33,187 nt of DNA, from NCBI GenBank assembly GCA_020625875.1, contig JAHLAX010000043.1, positions 1 through 33,187 of the forward strand. Reading direction: 5' to 3'. This document shows, in pieces, positions 13,477 to 20,727 of the stretch (the stretch's first letter is position 1; every line of letters starts with the position of its first letter). The notes under the pieces are model-generated. The model was not told where the DNA came from and did no database searches. It saw only the letters and a program-made list of their open reading frames with translations. This DNA is from a bacterium. GTDB taxonomy: Bacteria; Bacillota; Clostridia; Oscillospirales; Acutalibacteraceae. A program made the position numbers and the translations under genes.

Positions 13477-14790
13477 CTAAATTGTGCCATGCTTCTTAGC
13501 TTCGGTTTTAACTCTCTTAAACCACAGCATCTGAATTGCGGATGACAAAGCGTCTCTGAGCTCATTTTCCGCTACAACATCGTCAACATAACACTGAGCC
13601 GCAGCGTTTTCGGCGCTGAGGTTTTCTTTAGCGTACTGCTCTACTACAGCCGCCTGTTCCGCAACGGGAACATTTAACAAATCGGGCTCGTTTATGAGCA
13701 CAACAGCCTCGGGATTTATGGGGCTGATTACCGCGTCGGGCAGAGCGTAGACCATATCGGCGTTAGCTCCCGCGCCCGCGAGCGCGATATAAGCTGAACC
13801 CACAGCCTTACCTGTAACTACGGATATTTTCGCTGTAGTAGCTTCGGCGTAGGCAGAGCTGACTTTTGCCGCGGATTTTATATCATCAAAGCCGTCGGCG
13901 TCAACAAATGTAACAACTGGAATTGAGAAAGCGTCACAGAAGCGCACGTGCTTCGAAATTTTATTGGCGTCATCGGCAGTAAGCTTGCCACCCGTTGTGC
14001 GAACAATTCCGACAATATCACTTTTTATCGTGGCAAAAATCGTTTTCGCGTTGTCGCCGTATTCCTTTGAAATCTTATAAACAGAATCGCCGTCAACAGT
14101 TCTGCGAACCACGCAGCCCTCCGTATCGGGCTCAAGCTCATTCTCAAAGCCCCAGCCTGACGATGAAATATTATTCTCGGGCAGATACGGCAAAAGCTCT
14201 TTTACCTTTTCGATAGCGTCACTTTCATCCTCGGCAACAACATTAACAATGCCGTTCTTCGCGTTATAATCAATATCGGAGTTCTTGCCTGTTGTATCAA
14301 GCGCCAGTCTTGAATCCTTAGTCGCGATTACAAAGTCGGCTGAAACTGCGTTGAGAGCACCCGTGCCTATGCAGTCGCCGAGAACAACGGAAACCTGCGG
14401 AACCACACCCGACAGTTTTGACGCGGCGTTGAGCACCTCGCCGTAGCCGTTGAGCAAAGCGTAGCCCTCATCAAGCCTGCCGCCCTTCGAATTATAAAAA
14501 CCGACAATCGGAAGTCCTCTCATTTTGGCTAAATCATAAACTTTTTTAATCTTATCAGCCTGAGCCTTGCTCATCGCGCCGCCGCAGAAGTCGGGATTCT
14601 GAGCAAAGGCGAGTACCTCGTTTTCGCCAGCGTATCCGTGCCCCGCCACAACCTCAGCATAGGTATCTTTAGACTTAGCGAGATTAGCTATCGGGGTAAA
14701 CTCGCCGTCGTCAAAAAACGCCGTCAGAGTCTTGTAAGCGGCAGTTTCGCTGATAGAAGCTTTAGCCTGAGCAATACTTTCAATACTCAT
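13477..14790 (-). CDS. Divergent CoA-type carboxyltransferase (MmdA / 12S-like)
   Basis: 437 aa, shorter than the usual 510 or so; the missing part is at the N-terminus. The crotonase-like halves can be followed. The first has GHGYAGENEVLAFAQNPDFCGGAMS, GFYNSKGGRLDEG in place of the usual DSGGARIQEG, and VVLGDCIGTGA in place of GPCAGGA. The second has IPVVTFVDADGF in place of VDTPGF, then GKAVGSAYIALAG. The changes around the glycine-rich oxyanion loops suggest an unusual acyl-CoA or a non-standard activity. First gene of the operon, with its own promoter (14831-14859) and GGAGG seven bases before ATG. Family assignment is good; substrate unknown. Confidence 0.85.
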   Translation of the reverse strand: MSIESIAQAKASISETAAYKTLTAFFDDGEFTPIANLAKSKDTYAEVVAGHGYAGENEVLAFAQNPDFCGGAMSKAQADKIKKVYDLAKMRGLPIVGFYNSKGGRLDEGYALLNGYGEVLNAASKLSGVVPQVSVVLGDCIGTGALNAVSADFVIATKDSRLALDTTGKNSDIDYNAKNGIVNVVAEDESDAIEKVKELLPYLPENNISSSGWGFENELEPDTEGCVVRRTVDGDSVYKISKEYGDNAKTIFATIKSDIVGIVRTTGGKLTADDANKISKHVRFCDAFSIPVVTFVDADGFDDIKSAAKVSSAYAEATTAKISVVTGKAVGSAYIALAGAGANADMVYALPDAVISPINPEAVVLINEPDLLNVPVAEQAAVVEQYAKENLSAENAAAQCYVDDVVAENELRDALSSAIQMLWFKRVKTEAKKHGTI

Positions 14791-14830
14791 ATCTATTCCT
14801 CCGTTTTAATAAATCACAATATACGCTTTA

Positions 14831-14859
14831 ATTATATATCAAAAAGAAAATTTCTGCAA
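14831..14859 (-). promoter_or_regulatory. Promoter of the carboxyltransferase operon
   Basis: TTGCAG (14854-14859), 17 bp, TATAAT (14831-14836), about 40 bp before the ATG at 14790. Confidence 0.7.
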
Positions 14860-14870
14860 GCAAAATTTTT

Positions 14871-15021
14871 AGTTTTCAGTAGTTAGTAGTCAGTAGTCAG
14901 TTAAGCATTAACATAACAATAAACAAAATCAGCAGAAACATCTCTCGGGAGATTCTCTACTGACTTTTTCTTTAAATTATTCGCGTGAAAAACTAAGAAC
15001 TGATTACTGACTACTAATAAC
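14871..15021. repeat. Intergenic element with AGTAGTC-word arms
   Basis: The left arm (14871-14902) repeats AGTAGTCAGT-like words and the right arm (14999-15021) repeats the inverse, ACTGATTACTGACTACT, as at 12903-13017 but with different words. The core holds a probable terminator for rluB on the minus strand (14916-14962): stem ATCTC/GAGAT with CCGA loop, flanking pairs and T-rich sequence after it. No ORF. Confidence 0.65.
14916..14962 (-). terminator. Possible terminator of the scpA-to-rluB operon
   Basis: On the minus strand an imperfect stem around ATCTC-CCGA-GAGAT closes with CAG/CTG and is followed by ATTTTGTTTATTGTT. It lies between rluB and the next promoter (14831-14859). Confidence 0.45.
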
Positions 15022-15025
15022 TAAT

Positions 15026-15751
15026 TTATTTTCCTGACAGCTTCCCCACCTCATACGGTGTGAGGTCGCGCCACATACCTTTTTTGAGCTTGCCCATTTT
15101 GACAGTACCGATGGAGATTCTGCGAAGTCTTATAACCTCTAAATCAAAGTACTCGCACATCTTGCGGATTTCACGGTTTCTGCCCTCATGGATTACCATT
15201 TCGACATTTGTTCTGTCCTCGAGGCGGTTCATAATTCTGACCTCGCAGGGAGAGGTCTTTCGACCGTCTATCATAACACCCTTTGAGAGTATTTTCGCCT
15301 GCTCTTGGGTTAAATCGGGGCGTACGGTAACGTGGTAAACCTTATTGATATGAGCTTTTGGGTGCATAACGGAGTTTGAAAACTCGCCGTCGTTGGTCAT
15401 AATTAAAAGTCCCTCGCTGTCCTTGTCGAGCCTGCCGACAGGGAAAAGCCGTTCGGGAATATCCTTAATCAGATCTGCAACACACTTTCTGCCCATCTCG
15501 TCCTTCATCGTTGTGACATAACCGCGGGGCTTGTTGAGCATTATGTAACGCTTTCCGCCGACACGCTTCATAACTATTCTTTTGTTATGGACATAGACCT
15601 TGTCCACGGCGGGGTTCACCTTGTCGCCTATCTCGGCGGTTCTGCCGTTGACCTTAACTGCGCCGTTTGCGATAAGCTCCTCGGATTTACGGCGTGAAGC
15701 CACGCCGCAGTCCGCCATATATTTTTGAAGTCTGACTATATTCTGTTTCAT
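15026..15751 (-). CDS. rluB: 23S rRNA pseudouridine synthase RluB family
   Basis: 241 aa. The N-terminal S4 RNA-binding domain (1-60) starts VRLQKYMADCGVASRRKSEELI. The catalytic core follows, with aspartate D109 in FPVGRLDKDSEGLL and the closing motif EGRNREIRKM. RsuA/RluB/RluE-type enzymes isomerise a single uridine; RluB in B. subtilis modifies 23S rRNA near position 2605 (E. coli numbering), and the scpAB-rluB synteny supports RluB over RsuA. AAAAGGA precedes the ATG. A MITE-like repeat (15773-15921) separates it from dacF. Confidence 0.93.
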   Translation of the reverse strand: MKQNIVRLQKYMADCGVASRRKSEELIANGAVKVNGRTAEIGDKVNPAVDKVYVHNKRIVMKRVGGKRYIMLNKPRGYVTTMKDEMGRKCVADLIKDIPERLFPVGRLDKDSEGLLIMTNDGEFSNSVMHPKAHINKVYHVTVRPDLTQEQAKILSKGVMIDGRKTSPCEVRIMNRLEDRTNVEMVIHEGRNREIRKMCEYFDLEVIRLRRISIGTVKMGKLKKGMWRDLTPYEVGKLSGK

Positions 15752-15772
15752 ATGTATTCCTTTTCAAATTTA

Positions 15773-15921
15773 GCCTTCCCCCCTTGGGGGAAGGTGCCGA
15801 GCAGAGCGAGGCGAATGAGGGATTTTTTTAATCTAACTTACGTATACAAACAACTTGTGTAAGTCTGCCCTCATCAGTCACTTCGCAAGCTCCGTGACAG
15901 CTTCCCCCACAGGGGGAAGCC
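15773..15921. repeat. 150-bp palindrome-ended intergenic repeat, family R1 copy b
   Basis: Same orientation and length as 7614-7762; the right 65 bp are nearly identical, while the left half has diverged. Its last base touches the stop codon of dacF (TAA at 15922-15924), so the insertion left the gene intact but placed a hairpin between dacF and rluB. Confidence 0.75.
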
Positions 15922-16971
15922 TTATAACGTCAACTTATTCACTGCAATTATTTTACCATCCAAATAGTACTCAATCCTGCCGAGAGTTATCCCCTTTTTG
16001 ACTGGAGCGTACAAAAAGTTATCAAGATAAATTCTGCGCTTTATACGTTTTAAGTCCTCCACCCTGACAACCGCGCCGCTGTTATCATCGGACGTGAGCA
16101 TAACCGTGCTGTGATCGCCGCCGACAACATCAACCTCAAGATACAAATCGCTGTCGTCAAACTCGCGATAGCGGTACTTTTCATAACCGTAATCATAGAG
16201 CGCGATATGGTCGTTCCAGTCGTTTTTATCGTTGAGAGTTACGGCAATTAGCGGCAAGCCGTCCTTTTCGGATGCTGAAACTAAACAACGCCCCGCCGCC
16301 ATAGTGTAGCCTGTCTTGCCGCCGACGCAGTACTTATATAGCGACAAAAGACGGTTGTGGTTGGAGTAGGTCACGCGCTTGTTTTTCGGACTGACAAAAG
16401 CAACGGTTTCGCTTCGCTTAGCGCTCAGCTTCATAAAAGACTTGTTCTTCATAGCCTCAGCCATAAGCAGAGCCATGTCATACGCGGTCGAGTAATGGTT
16501 ATCGTTATCGAGTCCGCTCGGTGTTACGAAGTGAGTGTTCTTCATACCGATTTTTCGCGCGCGTTCATTCATTAATGAAGCGAATTTTCGCTTGCTCCCC
16601 GCGATTGATATTGCCGCCGCGTTAGCCGCGTCGTTTCCCGAGCAGAGCATTAGCCCGACAGCCAAATCGTTAAGAGTAACAACCTCACCTATTTTGAGGT
16701 ACATACTGCTGCCCTCGGCTGTCATTTTTTGAGTAAACTTTACTTTTTTGTTATGCTTCTCTGCATACTCAAGAGTTAGAAGGGCTGTCATTATTTTGGT
16801 TGTGCTCGCGGGCTTCATAAGTTTATTTTCGTTTTTAGAATAATAAACCTTGTGATTCAATGGGCTGTAGAGCACCGCGGCTTCCGCTGAAATTTTTATA
16901 GCGGCTTGAGCACTCGGGATAAAACCAATCGTGAACGCTAATAATAAAAAAACCGAAAAAACACGCTTCAT
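15922..16971 (-). CDS. dacF: D-alanyl-D-alanine carboxypeptidase (PBP5/DacF family)
   Basis: 349 aa from the ATG at 16971 (AGGTGATG upstream); two earlier in-frame starts lie inside the SD region. The signal peptide MKRVFSVFLLLAF..AQA is followed by serine-enzyme motifs STTK (56-59, nucleophile S56), SGN (111-113) and KTG (219-221), then a PBP5 C-terminal beta domain from about 265. No C-terminal amphipathic anchor is obvious. It removes the terminal D-Ala from peptidoglycan pentapeptides outside the membrane. In spore formers the dacF gene is sporulation-linked, and here it is next to ytfJ. Family is certain, the DacF-versus-DacA choice is inference. Confidence 0.92.
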   Translation of the reverse strand: MKRVFSVFLLLAFTIGFIPSAQAAIKISAEAAVLYSPLNHKVYYSKNENKLMKPASTTKIMTALLTLEYAEKHNKKVKFTQKMTAEGSSMYLKIGEVVTLNDLAVGLMLCSGNDAANAAAISIAGSKRKFASLMNERARKIGMKNTHFVTPSGLDNDNHYSTAYDMALLMAEAMKNKSFMKLSAKRSETVAFVSPKNKRVTYSNHNRLLSLYKYCVGGKTGYTMAAGRCLVSASEKDGLPLIAVTLNDKNDWNDHIALYDYGYEKYRYREFDDSDLYLEVDVVGGDHSTVMLTSDDNSGAVVRVEDLKRIKRRIYLDNFLYAPVKKGITLGRIEYYLDGKIIAVNKLTL

Positions 16972-17009
16972 AAACATCACCTATTAAATCTATGAAGCGC
17001 GTTAATATT

Positions 17010-17438
17010 TTAGAATAAATCTTCGTCCTGGTCGGCTGTCTCGGAATTCTCGTCCTTGACCTTATCTTTCTTTTTGTCCTTCTTAAAGAGAGCCGAAACC
17101 TTATCAACGAGCTCTGGAACCATACCGACAACTCTGTCAGCCGCGCCGTCGTACTTCTCGATAGGCATAAGATTAACCTGACCGTTGCTGACAACGAGGA
17201 ACGCGAGAGGCTGAATTGTAACACCCGCGCCGCTGCCGCCGCCAAAGCAGTCCTTGTTCTCTTTCTTAGTCGGCAAATCAGAGCCGCCCGAGGCGAAGCC
17301 GTAGCTCACCTTTGAAACAGGGATGATGATTGTGCCGTCAGGAGATGTAATCGGGTCGCCGATAACGGTGTTGCCGTCAACCATCTCTTTGATTTTCTGC
17401 ATTGTTGTGTCCATCAGATTGTTAATAGGATGATCCAT
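17010..17438 (-). CDS. ytfJ: GerW family sporulation protein YtfJ
   Basis: 142 aa, soluble. The conserved block starts GNTVIGDPITSPDGTIIIPVSKVSYGFASGG, then GGGSGAGVTIQPLAFLVV, the hallmark of GerW/YtfJ. A charged Lys/Asp/Glu tail (about 117-142) follows. GerW is needed for normal spore germination in B. subtilis. It sits downstream of DUF2953 with an 18-bp gap and upstream of dacF, the normal clostridial order. GGAGG precedes the ATG. It is the best single sign that the organism forms or descends from spore formers. Confidence 0.95.
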   Translation of the reverse strand: MDHPINNLMDTTMQKIKEMVDGNTVIGDPITSPDGTIIIPVSKVSYGFASGGSDLPTKKENKDCFGGGSGAGVTIQPLAFLVVSNGQVNLMPIEKYDGAADRVVGMVPELVDKVSALFKKDKKKDKVKDENSETADQDEDLF

Positions 17439-17456
17439 TTGTATTCCTCCGTACTT

Positions 17457-18128
17457 TTATTTCTTTATGCTTTTATTTTTATTATGCTTCGGCTTTGCTT
17501 TGAGAATCAGTCTCAACGCCTCAAAGCCGCGTTTTAATACTACAATAAGGATTGAAATAATCCTGATTCGGGCGACAACCTCGCCCTTTGCCACTGTCTT
17601 TGGCTCGTCTGAAAAATCGGGCTCGACATCAATATCGTAGTCCTCGACGGTCACAACCTCGGCTATGACTTTTAAGGAAGGATAAAGCACCGAGCACAGC
17701 TGCCCGTACTTGACCGCCGAATCAGCCGCGTCCTCGCCCGCTATTCTGATAAACAGGCTGAGCTTTTTGACTGTAATCTTTGAAAACAAATCTTTCAAAG
17801 CGCCCGCCGCGAGCTTTGAGACTCGCTTGACTATATTCACTATGCCCGAAACGCCCTTTTCTTTTACATAGTCCATTATATTAAAAGACTTTTCTTTCTT
17901 GGGCTTTTCCTTGGGCTTTTTCTTCTTTTTCTTAGTTGTATCTTTCGGCTTCTTTTTCTTCTTAGGTTTTTTCTTTTTAGGCTTAGGAGGTACAAGCTGA
18001 AGCTTCACAAAAGCTATGCGAACACTGAGCCTGAGCTCGTTGTCGTAATTTGCCAGCACCCACACATTAAACAGCGTCAAAAGAAAAAGCAAAAGCAGAA
18101 TGCCGAGTATAATGTATAACGCAATCAT
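17457..18128 (-). CDS. DUF2953 membrane-anchored protein
   Basis: 223 aa with one N-terminal membrane helix (2-25, very leucine rich). A strikingly lysine-rich low-complexity stretch (about 50-83, nearly all K, P and E) follows. The C-terminal domain has IAGEDAADSAVKYGQLCSVLYP, the recognisable DUF2953 core. In Bacillus the family (YtfI) is next to ytfJ and linked to sporulation. Its ATG overlaps the scpB stop by one base (TAATG), so it is translationally coupled. Function unknown. Confidence 0.85.
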   Translation of the reverse strand: MIALYIILGILLLLFLLTLFNVWVLANYDNELRLSVRIAFVKLQLVPPKPKKKKPKKKKKPKDTTKKKKKKPKEKPKKEKSFNIMDYVKEKGVSGIVNIVKRVSKLAAGALKDLFSKITVKKLSLFIRIAGEDAADSAVKYGQLCSVLYPSLKVIAEVVTVEDYDIDVEPDFSDEPKTVAKGEVVARIRIISILIVVLKRGFEALRLILKAKPKHNKNKSIKK

Positions 18129-18709
18129 TATTCAGAAGTCGCCTGCTCTATGGCTTCCTCTACAGTAAGCTGAACATCCTCTTCCTCTTTTGGAGCGTCA
18201 TCCTCGGGCAGAGGCGGCAGCTCCTCGATTGAGCTGATATTAAAACATCTCAAAAAATTCTCTGTCGTGCCGTAAAGAAGCGGGCGCCCGGGGAGTTCAA
18301 GCCTACCCTTTTCCTCGATTAAATCCTTTGTAGTCAGAGAACCGATAACGCCCGAACAGTCAACGCCGCGTATCTGCTCAACAAACGCCTTTGTTACAGG
18401 CTGGTTATACGCGATAACCGAGAGCACCTCGAGCGCCGCCTGCGACAGCGGAGTGTTTCTGCGCAAATCCATAACTTTTCGTATATAGGGCGCGTACTGC
18501 TTTACGCTGACCATCTGATAGCTCTTGTTGAGCTTTATTATAGTTATGCCTCTGTCGGCTTTTTGATATTCATTCATCAGGCTTTCGAGGCATTCAGTCG
18601 CCTCAGCCTCGCTGATTTCAAGCGCCTCGGCGATTCTTGAGGGCTCAACCGATGAGCCGTTGGCGAACAGAACAGCCTCAATCGCCGAAATTATTTCTTT
18701 GTGATTCAT
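18128..18709 (-). CDS. scpB: Segregation and condensation protein B
   Basis: 193 aa with two winged-helix domains: the first at 1-80 (AIEAVLFANGSSVEPSRIAEAL), the second at about 88-160 (PLSQAALEVLSVIAYNQPVTKAFVEQIRG and GRPLLYGTT). An acidic tail follows. ScpB dimers bind ScpA and with SMC form the bacterial condensin that organises the chromosome. Its start overlaps the scpA stop (ATGA, 18706-18709). Confidence 0.97.
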   Translation of the reverse strand: MNHKEIISAIEAVLFANGSSVEPSRIAEALEISEAEATECLESLMNEYQKADRGITIIKLNKSYQMVSVKQYAPYIRKVMDLRRNTPLSQAALEVLSVIAYNQPVTKAFVEQIRGVDCSGVIGSLTTKDLIEEKGRLELPGRPLLYGTTENFLRCFNISSIEELPPLPEDDAPKEEEDVQLTVEEAIEQATSE

Positions 18710-19422
18710 TTTCTGTCCTCCAGCATATATACCTTCGCTTCGTTCCCGCTTCCGTCAATGCGCACACGCTTGCCTTTTACGAGCTCGAGTACGGCGAGGA
18801 ATGTCGCCACGAGCTCTCCTCTGCCGTCAGCGGCTTCAAAAAGCTCCTTGTACTTTACGCGCTTGCCGTGCCACAGCTTGCGCATTACGGTGATTATACG
18901 CGAATTAACGGACACAATCTTGCGCTCCATAATACCCGCGAACGCCGACTGCGGCGGCGGAAGCTTTCGCTTGCCGCGTCCGACCGCGTTGATATAACCT
19001 TTAACTATATCCTGCGGGTCGTGCTTACGGTTATAGGTCAAATCAAATTTGACGGGTGAAGCATCCTTATAAAATGTATCGAAGTCGTAGATTGTGCCGA
19101 GCTTCGCGGCAATCTCTTTGCATAGCTGATACTCAATAAGCTGTCCGCTTAGCTCCTTTTTGAGCTCCTCGGCTTCTTCCTCGTATTTAGGCAGGAGCAT
19201 CGCCGACTTGATATAAACAAGCCTTGACGCCATTGTTAGAAACTCTGAGGCGATGTCCATCTGGTTATCCTGCATCACCTTAATCTGCTCCATATACTGC
19301 TCGAGCAAATCAGCGATGACTATATCATAGATGTTGACCTTGTTCTTCGCGATTAAGCTCAAAAGCAAATCCAGCGGACCCTCATATACGGGCAGCTTGT
19401 AATTAAATTGTACTGTTTCCAT
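18706..19422 (-). CDS. scpA: Segregation and condensation protein A (kleisin)
   Basis: 238 aa. The N-terminal SMC-binding part has YEGPLDLLLSLIAKNKVNIYDIVIADL, the kleisin signature. The middle is charged, and the C-terminal winged helix (about 160-235) contains RELFEAADGRGELVATFLAVLELVKGKRV-like sequence. It closes the SMC ring and recruits ScpB. GGAGG stands six bases before the ATG. It follows the M50 protease gene across a palindromic repeat (19454-19570). Confidence 0.96.
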   Translation of the reverse strand: METVQFNYKLPVYEGPLDLLLSLIAKNKVNIYDIVIADLLEQYMEQIKVMQDNQMDIASEFLTMASRLVYIKSAMLLPKYEEEAEELKKELSGQLIEYQLCKEIAAKLGTIYDFDTFYKDASPVKFDLTYNRKHDPQDIVKGYINAVGRGKRKLPPPQSAFAGIMERKIVSVNSRIITVMRKLWHGKRVKYKELFEAADGRGELVATFLAVLELVKGKRVRIDGSGNEAKVYMLEDRK

Positions 19423-19453
19423 AGCTGCCTCCCGCTATAAATTTAACCTTATT

Positions 19454-19570
19454 AGCTTCCCCCTAGGGGGAAGTGGGCAAATCGCCTAAGCGATTTGGTC
19501 GATAGGGGAATACTATTCTTTTAATCCCCCTTTTGTCCGCAAGCGGACATTTTCCCCTATGGGGACAACC
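19454..19570. repeat. Palindrome-rich intergenic repeat, family R3
   Basis: Four hairpins lie in 117 bp: CTTCCCCCTAGGGGGAAG, AAATCGCCTAAGCGATTT, TGTCCGCAAGCGGACA and CCCCTATGGGG. The ends resemble R1 and R2 elements (CCCC..GGGG). It lies between the M50 protease gene and scpA inside the operon and has no ORF. Confidence 0.6.
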
Positions 19571-19578
19571 ATAGATTT

Positions 19579-20265
19579 CTAAAATCCGAACGGCAGTCCC
19601 GCCAGCCACATAACAAAATTCGTGACGTGGTTGCTGATAAAAGAAATCGGCAGAGCGCCTGTCCAAAGCAGAACGATAATCGCTATAAAGAAGAATCTTT
19701 CGTACTTATAAATAGTGTATACCCATTTGTCGGGCAAAAACATAAAGAGAATCTTTGAACCGTCGAGCGGCGGAATCGGAACGAGATTAAACACCGCCAG
19801 AGTGACGTTTATGACAACATAGAACGAGAAGAAAATACTGATATACTCCCCTACCTTGTTGAAATACATAAATTCGGGGAAGAATTTATAAAGCGCGCAG
19901 TAGATTAATCCGCCGACAAGCGCCGCGAGGAAGTTAGAGACAGGACCCGCCAGAGCGGTAATACCCATACCAACCTTCGGGTTTTTGAAGTTGCGGTCGT
20001 CAATCGGCACAGGCTTAGCCCAGCCGAAGCCGAAGAAGATTATCATAAGAGCGCCTATGGGGTCAATATGCTCAATCGGATTAAGCGTGAGCCTGCCTCG
20101 GCTCTTTATATCTTTATCACCGAGCTTGTACGCCACAAAAGCGTGAGCCCACTCGTGCAGAGGCAAAATCAGGAATATAATGACAAGTGACGCCAGAACA
20201 TCGACCAGAACCGTCATAAAATCGAGGTTGCCGCCTTGGATTCCGCTGATTAAATAACTAAGCAT
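19579..20265 (-). CDS. Site-2 protease family (M50) membrane metalloprotease
   Basis: 228 aa from the ATG at 20265, which has GGTGGAG upstream; the frame extends 15 codons further but without an SD. The zinc motif HEWAH (37-41) sits in the first membrane helix group, and NLVPIPPLDG (160-169) supplies the third ligand (D168). About five to six helices. No PDZ domain, so it belongs to the short YwhC/Rip3-like group rather than RseP. It precedes scpA in many Clostridia. Substrate unknown. Confidence 0.92.
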   Translation of the reverse strand: MLSYLISGIQGGNLDFMTVLVDVLASLVIIFLILPLHEWAHAFVAYKLGDKDIKSRGRLTLNPIEHIDPIGALMIIFFGFGWAKPVPIDDRNFKNPKVGMGITALAGPVSNFLAALVGGLIYCALYKFFPEFMYFNKVGEYISIFFSFYVVINVTLAVFNLVPIPPLDGSKILFMFLPDKWVYTIYKYERFFFIAIIVLLWTGALPISFISNHVTNFVMWLAGLPFGF

Positions 20266-20301
20266 ATTACTCCACCTTACAGTATTTAATATACAAAAAA
20301 C

Positions 20302-20330
20302 ATTATACAATATTTCGCTTCAAAAAACAA
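20302..20330 (-). promoter_or_regulatory. Promoter of the M50-scpA operon
   Basis: TTGTTT (20325-20330), 17 bp, TATAAT (20302-20307). It diverges from the rpmB promoter with 24 bp between the two -35 boxes. Confidence 0.65.
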
Positions 20331-20354
20331 GTGGATAAAAAATTAAAAAAGTAC

Positions 20355-20383
20355 TTGCTTTTTTTGAGATTATCATATATAAT
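20355..20383 (+). promoter_or_regulatory. Promoter of rpmB
   Basis: TTGCTT (20355-20360), 17 bp, TATAAT (20378-20383), 55 bp before the ATG. A strong AAGGAGGTG lies before the start. Confidence 0.7.
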
Positions 20384-20438
20384 GTGATAGTTGACTATGT
20401 AAAAAAATGTATTTTAATCTATAAGGAGGTGCAGACAC

Positions 20439-20627
20439 ATGGCAAAATGTGATTTCTGCGGCAAGGGTGTTACTTTCGGTATTAAAGTGTCTCACTCACA
20501 CAGACGTTCCAACAGAACTTGGAAGCCCAACGTACAGAGAGTTAAGGCTATTGTAGACGGTTCGCCCAAGCACGTATACGCTTGCACAAGATGCTTACGT
20601 TCAGGTAAGGTTGAGCGCGCGGTTTAA
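20439..20627 (+). CDS. rpmB: 50S ribosomal protein L28, zinc-binding type
   Basis: 62 aa, full length for L28. Two cysteine pairs, C4-x2-C7 and C49-x2-C52, make this the zinc-containing (C+) form. VSHSHRRSNRTWKPNVQRV is the conserved basic RNA-binding stretch. It is monocistronic with its own promoter and a strong terminator at 20648-20676. Confidence 0.98.
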   Translation: MAKCDFCGKGVTFGIKVSHSHRRSNRTWKPNVQRVKAIVDGSPKHVYACTRCLRSGKVERAV

Positions 20628-20647
20628 TTTAATCATTAATGCAAACT

Positions 20648-20676
20648 AAGGCTACCCGTGTGGGTAGCCTTTTTTC
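20648..20676 (+). terminator. Terminator of rpmB
   Basis: AAGGCTACCC / GGGTAGCCTT, perfect ten-bp stem, GTGT loop, six T's at the end. Confidence 0.92.
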
Positions 20677-20696
20677 TATGTCGTTGTAAACAATAT

Positions 20697-20720
20697 CAGG
20701 GAGTCCTCAAGAACTCCCTG
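20697..20720 (-). terminator. Hairpin after alaS
   Basis: CAGGGAGT / ACTCCCTG eight-bp stem, followed on the minus strand by a weak T-rich stretch (ATATTGTTT). Convergent with the rpmB terminator. Confidence 0.6.
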
Positions 20721-20727
20721 AATAGCT

